This document shows positions 46,556 to 61,045 of a stretch of DNA of 64,000 bases, one piece after another. The number at the start of each line of letters is the position of its first letter. Within the stretch, counting starts at the first letter, position 1. Location: the NCBI RefSeq assembly GCF_902506505.1, contig NZ_LR733406.1, forward strand, positions 496,001 through 560,000. The letters run 5' to 3'. The position numbers were made by a program, and so were the translations under genes. Source of the DNA: Pseudomonas sp. 8AS (GTDB lineage Bacteria > Pseudomonadota > Gammaproteobacteria > Pseudomonadales > Pseudomonadaceae). The notes beneath the pieces were generated by a model that had not been told where the DNA came from, did no database searches, and saw only the letters and a list, made by a program, of their open reading frames with translations.

Positions 46556-47434
46556 ATGCCTGCCTCCCCCTCTCTGCTGATCGCCGGTTGCGGCGATGTC
46601 GGTGGTCGCCTGGCCCAACAACTTATTGTGGCCGACTGGACGGTTTACGGTTTGCGGCGCGATGTCGCACGCCTGCCGGCCGCCGTTGTGCCGGTGCCCG
46701 GCGACCTGCAGGTCGACAGTCGCCCGGCGGCCTGGCCGCAGGGGCCGCTGGACTACCTGGTGTACTGCGCGACACCGGCCCAGCATGACGAGGCCGGCTA
46801 CCGCGCCGCCTATGTCGATGGCCTGCGCCATGTGCTGGCCTGGCTGGCCGCGGCGGGCCAGCGACCGCGGCGGCTGTTGTTCGTCTCCAGCAGCGGCGTG
46901 TACGGCCAGCAGGGCGGTGAATGGATCGACGAGGATTCCCCGGCCGAGGCGCCGGGCTACTCCGCACGGATCATGCGCGAGGCCGAGCAGCTGGCGCTGC
47001 ACAGCGGCCTGCCGGCAACCGCGCTGCGCCTGACCGGCATCTATGGCCCGGGACGCACCTGGCTGCTCAATCAGGTGCGCCAGGGCTATCGTGCGGCCAG
47101 CGAGCCGCCGTTGTACGGCAATCGCATCCATGCCGACGATGCCGCCGGGCTGCTGGCCTTCCTGCTGCAGGCCGATGCCCGCGGAGTGGCGCTGGCCGAC
47201 TGCTATATCGGCGTGGATGACGAGCCGGCGCCGCTGCACGAGGTGGTCGGCTGGTTGCGCGAGCAACTGGGCGTCAGCCACTGGGCCGAGGAGTCCGCGG
47301 TGCGTCGTTCCGGCAGCAAGCGTTGTAGCAATGCGCGGGCGCGGGCGCTCGGCTGGGCGCCGCACTACCCGAGCTATCGCGAGGGCTACGCGGCGCTGCT
47401 GGCCGCCGCTCAGTCGTCGCTGCGGCCGCTGTAG
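46556..47434 (+). CDS. NAD-dependent epimerase/dehydratase family protein (YeeZ-like)
   Basis: A 292-residue extended SDR protein. Nucleotide-binding loop LLIAGCGDVGGRLAQQL (GxGxxG), then VSSSGVYGQQGGEWIDED, a Tyr region with atypical GYSARIMREAEQ in place of YxxxK, and LTGIYGPGR. GGAG 7 nt before the ATG at 46556 supports that start over one four codons upstream. The substrate is unknown. It is divergent from exbB. Its last 25 bp overlap the convergent repeat-protein gene. Confidence 0.88.
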   Translation: MPASPSLLIAGCGDVGGRLAQQLIVADWTVYGLRRDVARLPAAVVPVPGDLQVDSRPAAWPQGPLDYLVYCATPAQHDEAGYRAAYVDGLRHVLAWLAAAGQRPRRLLFVSSSGVYGQQGGEWIDEDSPAEAPGYSARIMREAEQLALHSGLPATALRLTGIYGPGRTWLLNQVRQGYRAASEPPLYGNRIHADDAAGLLAFLLQADARGVALADCYIGVDDEPAPLHEVVGWLREQLGVSHWAEESAVRRSGSKRCSNARARALGWAPHYPSYREGYAALLAAAQSSLRPL

Positions 47435-47769
47435 CGACCGCTGTCGTCGTAGCGCCGGCCATCGTCGTCTTCGCGGCCCTGGTAGCGCCCGGCGCTGTCA
47501 TAGATGCGCCCGTCGTGGTCCTGGCGCCCCTTGTAGCGGCCGCTGGCGTCATAGCGCCGGCCGTCTTCGTCGTCGCGCCCGATATAGCGCCCCGCCGCGT
47601 CGTAATGCCGGCCGTCCGCGTCGGTGCGGCCGCTGTAGCGGCCACTGCTGTCATAGGCGCGCCCGTTGTCATCGGTGCGCCCCAGGTAGCGCCCGCTGCT
47701 GTCGTAGTGGCGTTGTTCGGCCTGGGCGCTCAGGCTGAGGAGCAGGCAGCACAGTAGAATCAGGCGCAT
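47410..47769 (-). CDS. Secreted protein made of 17-residue tandem repeats
   Basis: A 119-residue protein. Signal peptide MRLILLCCLLLSLSAQA, then five full and one partial repeat of a 17-residue unit with consensus YDSSGRYxGRxDDDGRx (first unit YDSSGRYLGRTDDNGRA; last YDDSGRYSGRSDD). The pattern is very hydrophilic and has no Cys in the mature part. The regular YD..GR..GR..D.G spacing resembles small beta-flower or MORN-like repeat proteins; no function can be assigned. Its 3' end overlaps the epimerase gene by 25 bp. It lies 40 bp downstream of the lipoprotein gene on the same strand. Confidence 0.75.
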   Translation of the reverse strand: MRLILLCCLLLSLSAQAEQRHYDSSGRYLGRTDDNGRAYDSSGRYSGRTDADGRHYDAAGRYIGRDDEDGRRYDASGRYKGRQDHDGRIYDSAGRYQGREDDDGRRYDDSGRYSGRSDD

Positions 47770-47809
47770 GGGGGAAACTCCACAGGGAAAACCGTTGGAG
47801 TGCGGCGGA

Positions 47810-48541
47810 TCAGTCGCGTTCCAGCAGCCAGGCCTGGCGCCCGGGATGCAGCTCGGGCACTTCGTCCAGCTGGGCGCGGTTGAGGGCCTCGAGGATGCGC
47901 AGCTGTTCGCCGTCGCGCTGGAAGATCCACGAGCGGCCCTGTTGGCCGAGTTGCAGCCACAGGCTGTCGTGCTCGCCGCTCATCGACGCGCAGTCGCCGG
48001 CCAGGCACAGGGCATAGCGTTCGGCGCCCGGCAGGCCCTCGATGCGGCCGTCGGCGTGGAACAGCACCAGGCCACCCTGGCCGAGGCCTTCGCGGATCTT
48101 CCAGGTGCCGCCCAGGTAGGCGTCATACAGCGCCGCCTCGAAGCTGCTGCCCGGCGGCGCGTCGGTCGCGGCGGGCTGCAGCGGCTTGCTGAAGCGTTGC
48201 TCGGGGCCGTTGCTGTTGGCCTGCTGGACCAGCTCGTCGTCGTGCAAACTGAGCTGCTCGTGGACGTCGCCGTGGTAGTCGACCCGCCACTGGCCGGGCT
48301 GTTGCGCCGTCAGCCGACCTTCAGCCAGTTCGAAGCCGTTGCTGTAGGTGGCCAGGCCGCGCTGGCTGTCGATCTGCCATTCCAGGTTCGGGCCGTAGGC
48401 CAGCAGCGCCTCGCGCAGCGGCCCGCCTTCGCGGGCCGCCTCGATCAGCGGCTGGTTGATCCAGATGCCGTCCGGGCTGCCGGGGCCGGCACAGCCGCTG
48501 AGCAGGCCGCAGCACAGGGCGAAGGCGGACAGTCGACGCAT
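47810..48541 (-). CDS. Putative lipoprotein
   Basis: A 243-residue protein with a lipobox (FALCCGLLSGC, Cys17 probable) and a mature region containing several WxI/G beta-strand segments (GTWKIREGLGQGGLVLFHADGRIEGLPGAERYALCLAGDCASM, LWLQLGQQGRSWIFQRDGEQLRILEAL). The C-terminal half looks like a small beta-barrel, META- or lipocalin-like, with a Cys pair. I do not recognise the family with certainty. It lies between ridA and the repeat protein, all on the minus strand. Confidence 0.8.
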   Translation of the reverse strand: MRRLSAFALCCGLLSGCAGPGSPDGIWINQPLIEAAREGGPLREALLAYGPNLEWQIDSQRGLATYSNGFELAEGRLTAQQPGQWRVDYHGDVHEQLSLHDDELVQQANSNGPEQRFSKPLQPAATDAPPGSSFEAALYDAYLGGTWKIREGLGQGGLVLFHADGRIEGLPGAERYALCLAGDCASMSGEHDSLWLQLGQQGRSWIFQRDGEQLRILEALNRAQLDEVPELHPGRQAWLLERD

Positions 48542-48565
48542 GCGGGAGGCCTCCGGTCGGATGGA

Positions 48566-48946
48566 TCAGTCGAGCACCAGGATGCCGTCCATTTCCACCA
48601 GCGAGCCGCGCGGCAGGGCCGCCACGCCGATGGCGGCGCGGGCCGGATAGGGCTGCTCGAAGTAGCGGCCCATGACTTCGTTGACCTTGGCGAAGTGGCT
48701 GAGGTCGGTGAGGAAGATGTTCAGCTTGACCAGGTCCTTGAAGCTGCCGCCGGCGGCTTCGATCACGGCCTTGAGGTTCTCGAACACCTGCACGGTCTGT
48801 TCCTCGAAGCCCTGCACCAGTTCCATGGTGGCCGGGTCCAGGGGGATCTGCCCGGACAGGTACACGGTGTTGCCGGCCTTGATCGCCTGGGAGTAGGTGC
48901 CGATGGCGGCCGGGGCGTTGGGCGAAGTGATGACGGTCTTGCTCAT
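48566..48946 (-). CDS. ridA: RidA, reactive enamine/imine deaminase
   Basis: A 126-residue Rid-family protein. Key features are [23 protein letters not shown], the catalytic Arg in [23 protein letters not shown] and the terminal Glu/Asp segment. It hydrolyses 2-aminoacrylate and related enamines made by PLP enzymes. It lies 41 bp downstream of spoT, the common pseudomonad order. Confidence 0.97.
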   Translation of the reverse strand: MSKTVITSPNAPAAIGTYSQAIKAGNTVYLSGQIPLDPATMELVQGFEEQTVQVFENLKAVIEAAGGSFKDLVKLNIFLTDLSHFAKVNEVMGRYFEQPYPARAAIGVAALPRGSLVEMDGILVLD

Positions 48947-48987
48947 GGAAAGCTCCGATAGGGTTTTTCTTGTTGGGGCGCGCGCCT

Positions 48988-51096
48988 TCAGGCGCGCATG
49001 CGGGTGATGCGGATCACGCCAGTGAGGGCGCGCAGTTTCTTGATCACGCGGGCCAGGTGCACGCGGTCATGCACGCTGACCACCAGCTGGACCACGCTGA
49101 TGCGGCCATCGCGCTCGTCCATGCCGATCTTCTCGATGTTGCCGTCGGCGGCATTCACGCTGCTGGCCAGCAGGGCGATCAGGCCGCGCTGGTGCTCCAG
49201 CTCGACGCGCAGCTCGACGTTGAATTCGCCGGTGACATCCTTGGCCCAGTTGAGCTGGATGCATTTTTCCGGATTGTGGCGGATCTCGCTGATGTTCTTG
49301 CAGCTGTCCAGGTGCACCACCATGCCCTTGCCGGCCGACAGGTGGCCGACGATCGGGTCGCCGGGGATCGGCGTGCAGCACTTGGCATAGCTCAGCACCA
49401 GGCCTTCGGTGCCGCGGATGGCCAGCGGGCCTTCGGCGCTCGGCAGCTGGTCGCCGCCTTCGCTGAGCAGGCGCCGCGCCACCACGTAGGCCATGCGGTT
49501 GCCCAGGCCGATGTCTTCCAGCAGGTCTTCGATGACTTCCAGGCGGTATTCGCCGAGCACTGCCTGCACCCGCTCGGCCGGCACCTTGTCCAGGTGGCTG
49601 GCGAAGCCGGTGAGCACCTTGTTCAGCAGGCGCTCGCCGAGGTTGATCGATTCCGAGCGGCGCTGCAGCTTGAGGGCATGGCGGATATGGGTGCGTGCCT
49701 TGCCGGTGACCACGAAGTTGAGCCAGGCCGGGTTCGGCCGGGCGCCGGGGGCGGTGACGATTTCCACCGTCGAGCCGCTCTCCAGGGCCTGCGACAGCGG
49801 CGCCAGGCGGCGGTTGATGCGGCAGGCGATGCAGCTGTTGCCGACGTCGGTGTGCACCGCGTAGGCGAAGTCGACCGCGGTGGAGCCCTTGGGCAGCTCC
49901 ATGATCTTGCCTTTCGGGGTGAAGACGTAGACCTCGTCCGGGAACAGGTCGATCTTCACGCTCTCGATAAATTCCAGCGAATTACCCGCTCTTTGCTGCA
50001 GTTCGAGGATGCCCTTGACCCACTGCCGTGCGCGGGCGTGGCTGCCCTTGGGCTGCTCGTCCTCGGCGGACTTGTACAGCCAGTGGGCGGCGATGCCGTT
50101 GTTGGCCAGCTCTTCCATCTCGCGGGTGCGGATCTGGATCTCGATCGGCACGCCGTGCATGCCGAACAGCGTGGTGTGCAGCGACTGGTAGCCGTTGGCC
50201 TTGGGAATCGCGATGTAGTCCTTGAAGCGGCCGGGCAGGGGCTTGTACAGGTTGTGCACGGCGCCGAGCACCCGGTAGCAGGTGTCGACCTTGTCGACCA
50301 CGATGCGGAAGGCGTAGACGTCCATGATCTCGTTGAACGCCCGGCGCTTGCCGCGCATCTTCTTGTAGATGCTGTACAGGTGCTTCTCGCGGCCGATCAC
50401 CTCGCCCTGCATGCCTTCGCGCTGCAGGCAGGCGGTGATCGATTCCTCGATCTTGTTGACGATTTCCTTGCGGTTGCCGCGGGCGCGCTTGACCGCCGTG
50501 CGGATGCGCTCGGAACGCATCGGGTACATGGCCTTGAAGCCCAGGTCCTCGAATTCCACGCGCATGCTGTGCATGCCCAGCCGGTTGGCGATGGGCGCGT
50601 AGATTTCCAGGGTTTCCTTGGCGATGCGCCGGCGCTTCTCACCGGCCAGCACTTCCAGGGTGCGCATGTTGTGCAGGCGGTCGGCCAGCTTGACCAGGAT
50701 CACGCGGATGTCGCGGGCCATGGCCATGGCCATCTTCTGGAAGTTCTCGGCCTGGGCCTCGGCCTTGGTCTCGAAGTTCATCTGGGTCAGCTTGCTGACC
50801 CCGTCGACCAGTTCGGAAACCGTCTCGCCGAACTGCGAGGTGAGGGCTTCCTTGGCGATGCCGGTGTCCTCGATCACGTCGTGCAGCATGGCGGCCATCA
50901 GGCTCTGATGGTCCATGTGCATGTCGGCGAGGATGCTGGCGACGGCGAGCGGGTGGGTGACGTAGGCTTCGCCGCTGCGGCGGCGCTGGCCGTCGTGGGC
51001 CTGCTCGGCGTAGAAGTAGGCGCGGCGGACCAGGTTGACCTGGTCCGGGCCGAGGTAGGTCGAAAGGCGTTCGGCGAGTGTGTCTATGCTCGGCAA
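48988..51096 (-). CDS. spoT: SpoT, bifunctional (p)ppGpp synthetase/hydrolase
   Basis: A 702-residue RSH protein with all domains: the HD hydrolase ([24 protein letters not shown]), the synthetase ([16 protein letters not shown]-type segment, [17 protein letters not shown]), TGS ([29 protein letters not shown]), a helical/zinc-finger-like region ([12 protein letters not shown]) and C-terminal ACT ([21 protein letters not shown]). It sets ppGpp level in response to starvation. It lies 57 bp after rpoZ on the same strand. Confidence 0.98.
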   Translation of the reverse strand: MPSIDTLAERLSTYLGPDQVNLVRRAYFYAEQAHDGQRRRSGEAYVTHPLAVASILADMHMDHQSLMAAMLHDVIEDTGIAKEALTSQFGETVSELVDGVSKLTQMNFETKAEAQAENFQKMAMAMARDIRVILVKLADRLHNMRTLEVLAGEKRRRIAKETLEIYAPIANRLGMHSMRVEFEDLGFKAMYPMRSERIRTAVKRARGNRKEIVNKIEESITACLQREGMQGEVIGREKHLYSIYKKMRGKRRAFNEIMDVYAFRIVVDKVDTCYRVLGAVHNLYKPLPGRFKDYIAIPKANGYQSLHTTLFGMHGVPIEIQIRTREMEELANNGIAAHWLYKSAEDEQPKGSHARARQWVKGILELQQRAGNSLEFIESVKIDLFPDEVYVFTPKGKIMELPKGSTAVDFAYAVHTDVGNSCIACRINRRLAPLSQALESGSTVEIVTAPGARPNPAWLNFVVTGKARTHIRHALKLQRRSESINLGERLLNKVLTGFASHLDKVPAERVQAVLGEYRLEVIEDLLEDIGLGNRMAYVVARRLLSEGGDQLPSAEGPLAIRGTEGLVLSYAKCCTPIPGDPIVGHLSAGKGMVVHLDSCKNISEIRHNPEKCIQLNWAKDVTGEFNVELRVELEHQRGLIALLASSVNAADGNIEKIGMDERDGRISVVQLVVSVHDRVHLARVIKKLRALTGVIRITRMRA

Positions 51097-51153
51097 GGTG
51101 GCACCCCCTGCCGCACCGGCTGACTGCGAGTCGCGCGACTTCGACCCATGGCC

Positions 51154-51417
51154 TTACAGAGGCTCGTTGGCCTCGTCCTCGAGGGGGGCGAAGAACGGCT
51201 CTTCCTCGACCAGGTCATCCTGGGCGATCACGTCATAGTCGACCAGGCCGGCGGCGATTTCGCGCAGGGCGACTACGGTCGGCTTGTCGTTTTCCCACGC
51301 CACTTTCGGCTCTTTGCCGCCGGTGGCCAGCTGACGCGAGCGCTTGGTGGCGAGCATGACCAGCTCGAAGCGGTTATCGACGTTGTCCAGGCAATCTTCA
51401 ACGGTAACGCGGGCCAT
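51154..51417 (-). CDS. rpoZ: RpoZ, RNA polymerase omega subunit
   Basis: An 87-residue protein with the omega signature [30 protein letters not shown] and [10 protein letters not shown]. It helps assemble beta' and is a ppGpp binding partner, which fits its place before spoT. GAGGAACACC precedes the ATG. The gmk gene is upstream with a ~105-bp gap that probably holds the promoter. Confidence 0.98.
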   Translation of the reverse strand: MARVTVEDCLDNVDNRFELVMLATKRSRQLATGGKEPKVAWENDKPTVVALREIAAGLVDYDVIAQDDLVEEEPFFAPLEDEANEPL

Positions 51418-51522
51418 GGTGTTCCTCGTAGCAAATGCAGATAAAGAGCTGGGCCCGGATGGGCGAGCGGACTGAATAGTCTAAAAAATCACCAGCGTTA
51501 AGGGAAGCACTGATTTCCCGGC

Positions 51523-53047
<1,525 letters not shown>

Positions 53048-53141
53048 GGGAAAACCTCTCGGATCGGAAACTGGGGCGCGGGATTGTAACGCAGAGCGAC
53101 CGCCGGCCCAATCGGACATGTCGCATGGGCGGTGGGCGCCC

Positions 53142-53147
53142 TATAAT
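53142..53147 (+). promoter_or_regulatory. rph -10 hexamer
   Basis: A perfect TATAAT lies 36 bp before the rph ATG in the yicC-rph divergent gap. TGTCGC about 17 bp upstream is a poor -35. Confidence 0.6.
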
Positions 53148-53183
53148 GCCGGCAGATTCCCGCTCCTTATCAGGTATACGCAG

Positions 53184-53903
53184 ATGAAACGTCCCAGTGG
53201 CCGTGCCTCCTCCCAGTTGCGCAATGTACGCATCACCCGCAACTACACCAAGCATGCCGAGGGTTCGGTACTGGTCGAGTTCGGCGATACCAAGGTCATC
53301 TGCACCGCCAGCGTCGAGTCCGGTGTGCCGCGTTTCCTCAAGGGCCAGGGCCAGGGCTGGCTGACCGCCGAGTACGGCATGCTGCCGCGCGCCACCGGCG
53401 AGCGCAACGCGCGTGAGGCCAGCCGCGGCAAGCAGGGCGGGCGTACCCTGGAAATCCAGCGCCTGATCGGCCGCTCGCTGCGCGCCGCGCTGGACATGAG
53501 CAAGCTGGGCGAGAACACCATCTTCATCGACTGCGACGTGATCCAGGCCGACGGCGGTACCCGGACTGCGTCCATCACCGGGGCCATGGTGGCCCTGGTC
53601 GATGCCCTGAAGCTGCTGAAGAAGCGCGGCGGGCTGAAGGGCGAGCCGCTAAAGCAGATGGTCGCCGCCGTCTCGGTGGGCATGTACCAGGGTGAGCCGG
53701 TGCTGGACCTGGACTACCTGGAAGACTCGGCCGCCGAGACCGATCTCAACGTGGTGATGACCAGCGCCGGTGGCTTCATCGAAGTGCAGGGCACTGCCGA
53801 GGGCGCACCCTTCCAGCCGGAAGAGCTGACTGCCATGCTCGCCCTGGCCCAGCACGGCATGCGCGAGCTGTTCGAGCTGCAGCTGGCGGCCCTGGCCGAC
53901 TGA
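53184..53903 (+). CDS. rph: RNase PH
   Basis: A 239-residue phosphorolytic 3'-exoribonuclease that trims tRNA 3' ends. Conserved parts are [28 protein letters not shown], phosphate-binding [33 protein letters not shown] and [19 protein letters not shown], with the catalytic Asp residues. It is complete, unlike the frameshifted rph of E. coli K-12. Confidence 0.98.
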   Translation: MKRPSGRASSQLRNVRITRNYTKHAEGSVLVEFGDTKVICTASVESGVPRFLKGQGQGWLTAEYGMLPRATGERNAREASRGKQGGRTLEIQRLIGRSLRAALDMSKLGENTIFIDCDVIQADGGTRTASITGAMVALVDALKLLKKRGGLKGEPLKQMVAAVSVGMYQGEPVLDLDYLEDSAAETDLNVVMTSAGGFIEVQGTAEGAPFQPEELTAMLALAQHGMRELFELQLAALAD

Positions 53904-53930
53904 GTCGACACGACGACGCGGAGGAAGAGC

Positions 53931-54299
53931 ATGGACGAGCAGAACCTGGTGCCCACGCCGAGCGCGGAGGCCCGCCAATGGGCGATGCTGTGCCACTACG
54001 CGGCCTTCTTCTGGGTCGTCGCGCCGATGATCGGCAATGTCATCGGTCCCCTGGTGGTCTGGCAGCTGAAGAAGGACCTGGACCCCTTCGTCGACCAGCA
54101 GGGCCGCGAGGCGCTGAACTTCCAGATCACCTACAGCATCGCCATGATGGTCTGCGGCGCGCTGGCCTGGGTGCTGATCGGCTTTCCGCTGATGCTGCTG
54201 GTCGGTGTGACCGCGCTGGTGCTGACCATCATCGCCGGGATCAAGGCCAACGAAGGCCAGGCCTACCGTTATCCGCTGTGCCTGCGCTTGATCAAGTGA
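53931..54299 (+). CDS. DUF4870 family small membrane protein
   Basis: A 122-residue protein with three predicted helices (AMLCHYAAFFWVVAPMIGNVIGPLVVW, ITYSIAMMVCGALAWVLIGFPLMLLVG and a following helix) and the DUF4870 motif PFVDQQGREALNFQITYSI. Function is unknown. It lies 27 bp after rph, so co-transcription is likely. Confidence 0.88.
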   Translation: MDEQNLVPTPSAEARQWAMLCHYAAFFWVVAPMIGNVIGPLVVWQLKKDLDPFVDQQGREALNFQITYSIAMMVCGALAWVLIGFPLMLLVGVTALVLTIIAGIKANEGQAYRYPLCLRLIK

Positions 54300-54364
54300 C
54301 ACCCATTCTGCCGGCCCCGCCCGGGGCTGGTCGTTTCATCCCCTGTTAAGTAAGGAAACCTGAC

Positions 54365-55312
54365 GTGGCTGGAGCCAATCTGTTAGCCCTGCTCGATGAC
54401 ATCGCCAGCGTGCTGGACGATGTCTCGGTGATGACCAAGGTGGCGGCGAAGAAGACCGCCGGCGTGCTCGGCGACGACCTGGCGTTGAATGCCCAGCAGG
54501 TCACCGGGGTCAAGGCCGATCGCGAGCTGCCGGTGGTCTGGGCGGTGGCCCGCGGCTCGCTGATCAACAAGCTGATCCTGGTGCCGGCCGCGCTGCTGAT
54601 CAGCGCCTTCGCGCCCTGGGCGGTGACGCCGCTGCTGATGCTCGGCGGCGCCTTCCTGTGTTTCGAGGGCTTCGAGAAGCTGGCGCACAAGTTCCTCCAC
54701 AGCCAGGCTGAGGACAGCGGCCAGCATGCCGCGCATGTGCAGGCGCTGGCCGATCCGGCGGAGGACATGCAGGCCTTCGAGAAGGACAAGATCAAGGGCG
54801 CGGTACGCACCGACTTCGTGCTGTCGGCGGAGATCATCGCCATCACCCTCGGCGTGGTGGCCAGCCAGCCGTTCCTGCAGCAGGTCACGGTGCTGTCCGG
54901 CATCGCCCTGCTGATGACCGTGGGTGTCTATGGCCTGGTTGCCGGCATCGTCAAGCTGGACGATGCCGGGCTCTACCTCAGCCGGCGCGCCAGCGCCCTG
55001 GCGCAGGCCGTCGGGCGCGGCATCCTGTGGCTGGCGCCCTGGCTGATGAAGGCGCTGTCGGTGGTCGGTACGGCGGCGATGTTCATGGTTGGCGGCGGCA
55101 TCCTCACCCATGGCCTTCCCGGTGCCCATGCGCTGATCCAGCACTGGGTCGGGGTCATCGGCAGCATGCCGGCCGTGGGTGGCGTGCTGGCCGTGCTGGC
55201 GCCGACTCTGGTCGATGCCCTGTTCGGGGTGCTGGTCGGCGCCCTGGTGCTGGGCGTGGTCGGTGCGGCCGGCAAGGCCTGGGGAGCATTGCGCGGCGGA
55301 GCCGCCGGTTAG
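54365..55312 (+). CDS. DUF808 (YedI-like) inner-membrane protein
   Basis: A 315-residue protein matching the DUF808 family: [62 protein letters not shown] and [22 protein letters not shown], followed by several membrane helices. The function is unknown. It starts with GTG at 54365, supported by TAAGGAAA at proper spacing. It converges with crc across a perfect hairpin. Confidence 0.9.
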   Translation: MAGANLLALLDDIASVLDDVSVMTKVAAKKTAGVLGDDLALNAQQVTGVKADRELPVVWAVARGSLINKLILVPAALLISAFAPWAVTPLLMLGGAFLCFEGFEKLAHKFLHSQAEDSGQHAAHVQALADPAEDMQAFEKDKIKGAVRTDFVLSAEIIAITLGVVASQPFLQQVTVLSGIALLMTVGVYGLVAGIVKLDDAGLYLSRRASALAQAVGRGILWLAPWLMKALSVVGTAAMFMVGGGILTHGLPGAHALIQHWVGVIGSMPAVGGVLAVLAPTLVDALFGVLVGALVLGVVGAAGKAWGALRGGAAG

Positions 55313-55321
55313 AGCGTGGAG

Positions 55322-55348
55322 CTGGCTGCTTAGACGCTAAGCAGCCAG
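55322..55348. terminator. Perfect hairpin shared by converging DUF808 gene and crc
   Basis: CTGGCTGCTTAG-ACG-CTAAGCAGCCAG is a perfect 12-bp stem. It begins 10 bp after the DUF808 stop and covers the last codons and stop of crc. There is no T-run. Confidence 0.7.
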
Positions 55349-56109
55349 TCGTAGTCGACAATCAGCGGCGCATGCTGGGAGAAGCGCGGCTGGCGCGGCA
55401 ACTTGGCGCTGCGCACGGTGCGGCGCATGCCAGGGGTGAGCAGCTGGTAGTCGAAGCGATAGCCGAGGTTGAGCATTTCCGCCTGCTCGTTGTCCGGCCA
55501 CCAGCTGAACTGGTCGCCTTCGCGGCTGACTTCGCGCAGCGCATCGACGTAGCCCATGGTGCCGATCACCTCGTCCAGCCAGGCCCGCTCGGGAGCGAGG
55601 AAGCCGGGGGTCTGCTGGCAGTCGCGCCAGTTCTTCACGTCGAGCTTCTGGTGGGCCACGTACAGCGAGCCGCAGTAGATGTACTCGCGGCGCTTGCGCC
55701 GTTGCTTGTCCAGGTAGCCGGTGAAGTCGTCGATGAACTTGAACTTCTGGTTGAGGCTCTCGTCGCCACCCTGGCCCGAAGGCAGCAGCACGGTAGCGAT
55801 GCTGACCTTGTCGAAATCCGCCTGCAGGTAGCGCCCGTAGCGATCCGCCATCTCGAAGCCGAGGCCGTGAATCACCGCCTTCGGTTGCAGGCGGGAATAC
55901 AGCGCGACACCCCCCTGTTCGGGAATCTCGCCATCGGCTGCGTAGAGGAAGTAACCATCCAGCTGAAAGGCCGGATCGTCCAGTTCGACGGAGGAGGCGC
56001 GGGTGTCTTGCAGGCAGATCACGTCGGCATTCTGGGCCTGCAGCCAGCTGAGCAAGCCGCGCTCGACCGCACCCTGAATGCCATTCACGTTGACACTGAT
56101 GATCCGCAT
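55330..56109 (-). CDS. crc: Crc, catabolite repression control protein
   Basis: A 259-residue protein of the exonuclease-endonuclease-phosphatase fold (MRIISVNVNGIQGAVERGLLSWLQAQNADVICLQDTRAS). In Pseudomonas Crc has no nuclease activity; it joins Hfq on A-rich AANAANAA motifs to block translation of genes for less preferred carbon sources. Position next to pyrE, divergent, is the conserved arrangement. The aatJ leader in this window carries a candidate target motif. Confidence 0.97.
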   Translation of the reverse strand: MRIISVNVNGIQGAVERGLLSWLQAQNADVICLQDTRASSVELDDPAFQLDGYFLYAADGEIPEQGGVALYSRLQPKAVIHGLGFEMADRYGRYLQADFDKVSIATVLLPSGQGGDESLNQKFKFIDDFTGYLDKQRRKRREYIYCGSLYVAHQKLDVKNWRDCQQTPGFLAPERAWLDEVIGTMGYVDALREVSREGDQFSWWPDNEQAEMLNLGYRFDYQLLTPGMRRTVRSAKLPRQPRFSQHAPLIVDYDWLLSV

Positions 56110-56202
56110 AAATAGCCCCCAAAAACACCTGCGTGTATGATACCTGAGCTCATTCCCAATTAGCCAAATTCATAGCTACAACCGTGCCGTTCGAGGCTTT
56201 TC

Positions 56203-56844
56203 ATGCAGGCGTACCAGCGCGAATTCATCCGTTTTGCCATCGAACGCGGCGTGCTGCGTTTCGGTGAGTTCACCCTCAAGTCCGGGCGTACCAGCCCCTA
56301 CTTCTTCAATGCCGGGCTGTTCAACAGCGGCCTGGCCCTGGCCAAGCTGGGGCGCTTCTATGCGTCCGCGCTGGTCGACAGCGGCATCGACTTCGATGTG
56401 CTGTTCGGCCCGGCCTACAAGGGCATCCCCCTGGCGGCGGCGACCGCGGTGGCCCTGGCCGAGCAGCATCAGCGCGACCTGCCCTGGTGTTTCAACCGCA
56501 AGGAAGCCAAGGATCACGGTGAGGGCGGCACCCTGGTCGGCGCGCCGCTTACCGGCCGGGTGATGATCGTCGACGACGTGATCACCGCCGGTACCGCGAT
56601 CCGCGAAGTGATGCAGATCATCCAGGCCCAGGGCGCCCAGGCGGCCGGCGTGCTGATCGCGCTGAACCGTCAGGAGCGCGGCCAGGGCGAGCTGTCGGCG
56701 ATCCAGGAGGTCGAGCGCGACTATGGCATGCCGGTGGTCAGTATTGTCTCGCTGGAGCAGGTGCTGGATTATCTGGCCGGCGATGCCGGGCTGAAGCAAC
56801 ACCTGCCGGCGGTCGAGGCGTACCGCGCACAATACGGCATCTAG
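56203..56844 (+). CDS. pyrE: PyrE, orotate phosphoribosyltransferase
   Basis: A 213-residue enzyme of pyrimidine synthesis that makes OMP from orotate and PRPP. The PRPP-binding motif [13 protein letters not shown] and the flexible-loop segment [14 protein letters not shown] are present, as is [23 protein letters not shown] precedes the ATG. It is divergent from crc. Confidence 0.98.
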   Translation: MQAYQREFIRFAIERGVLRFGEFTLKSGRTSPYFFNAGLFNSGLALAKLGRFYASALVDSGIDFDVLFGPAYKGIPLAAATAVALAEQHQRDLPWCFNRKEAKDHGEGGTLVGAPLTGRVMIVDDVITAGTAIREVMQIIQAQGAQAAGVLIALNRQERGQGELSAIQEVERDYGMPVVSIVSLEQVLDYLAGDAGLKQHLPAVEAYRAQYGI

Positions 56845-56877
56845 CGTTCCCCACTACCAGCACAGGGTGTTCTGTTC

Positions 56878-57465
56878 ATGCTCAAACCGGTTGCGCTGCG
56901 TTGTACGTTGTTCCTGGCCCTGGGGTTGCCGATCCTGGCCGGGGCTGCGGAGATGTACCGCTATGTCGATGAGCGCGGCCTGACCGTGATCAATCGCCTC
57001 GGCGTGCCGCCCGAGTCTGTGGCCAAGGGCTATGAGGTGCTCAACGAGCAGGGCCGGGTGGTCCGCGTGGTGCCGCCGGCGCCGAACGCCGAGGAGCGCA
57101 AGCGCCTGGCCGAGGAGAAGGCCAAGGCCAAATCCGATGCCCAGCTGCTGCGCATCTACTCCGAAGTCGGTGATGTCGATCGCGCGCGCGATCGCAAGCT
57201 GGCCGAACTGGACGGGGTGATCGGCGTGGCGCAGGGCAACCTGCAGTCCCTGCGTACCCAACAGGACAACCTGCAGGCCAAGGCCGCTGAGCACGAGCGG
57301 GCCGGGCGTGCGGTGCCCGAGCATCTGCTGGTGCAGATCGAGAACCTGAAGATCGAGCAGGCCGGGGTGGAGAAGGACATCCAGCGCTACCGCGAGGGGC
57401 GGGCTGTCGAGGAAGCGGCCTTTGCCGCGGATCGGGCGCGTCTGCTGGAGTTGCGCCAGCGCTGA
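56878..57465 (+). CDS. DUF4124 domain protein with coiled coil
   Basis: A 195-residue protein. Signal peptide (VALRCTLFLALGLPILAGAAE), DUF4124 domain (MYRYVDERGLTVINRLGVPPESVAKGYEVLN) and a charged helical C-terminal part (NAEERKRLAEEKAKAK..., then a second helix from ~100) likely to be coiled coil. DUF4124 also occurs in the M23 peptidase at 31 kb. Function unknown; periplasmic. It follows pyrE by 33 bp. Confidence 0.85.
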   Translation: MLKPVALRCTLFLALGLPILAGAAEMYRYVDERGLTVINRLGVPPESVAKGYEVLNEQGRVVRVVPPAPNAEERKRLAEEKAKAKSDAQLLRIYSEVGDVDRARDRKLAELDGVIGVAQGNLQSLRTQQDNLQAKAAEHERAGRAVPEHLLVQIENLKIEQAGVEKDIQRYREGRAVEEAAFAADRARLLELRQR

Positions 57466-57470
57466 GTGCC

Positions 57471-57498
57471 GGCCCGGCAGGTACGCACCTGCCGGGCC
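57471..57498. terminator. Bidirectional hairpin between DUF4124 gene and argB
   Basis: GGCCCGGCAGGT-ACGC-ACCTGCCGGGCC, a perfect 12-bp GC-rich stem 6 bp after the upstream stop, between convergent genes. No T-run is present. Confidence 0.75.
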
Positions 57499-57507
57499 GT
57501 CAGTCCC

Positions 57508-61007
<3,500 letters not shown>

Positions 61008-61045
61008 GCAGCGTCTCCTGAGCGGTTCGTCCGGATGTGGCGGGG

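Noticed and set aside
47515-47757. An 80-codon plus-strand frame over the repeat gene
   Set aside because: It lacks a signal peptide or regular motif; the minus strand has both, and the lipoprotein gene before it is on the same strand.
47410-47769. Regular 51-bp DNA repeats that could suggest a CRISPR or satellite array
   Set aside because: Repeats are contiguous without spacers, are multiples of three and encode a regular protein with a signal peptide.
48970-51123. A 717-codon open frame on the plus strand opposite spoT
   Set aside because: Antisense to a complete RSH protein with all domains; the translated text is low-complexity.
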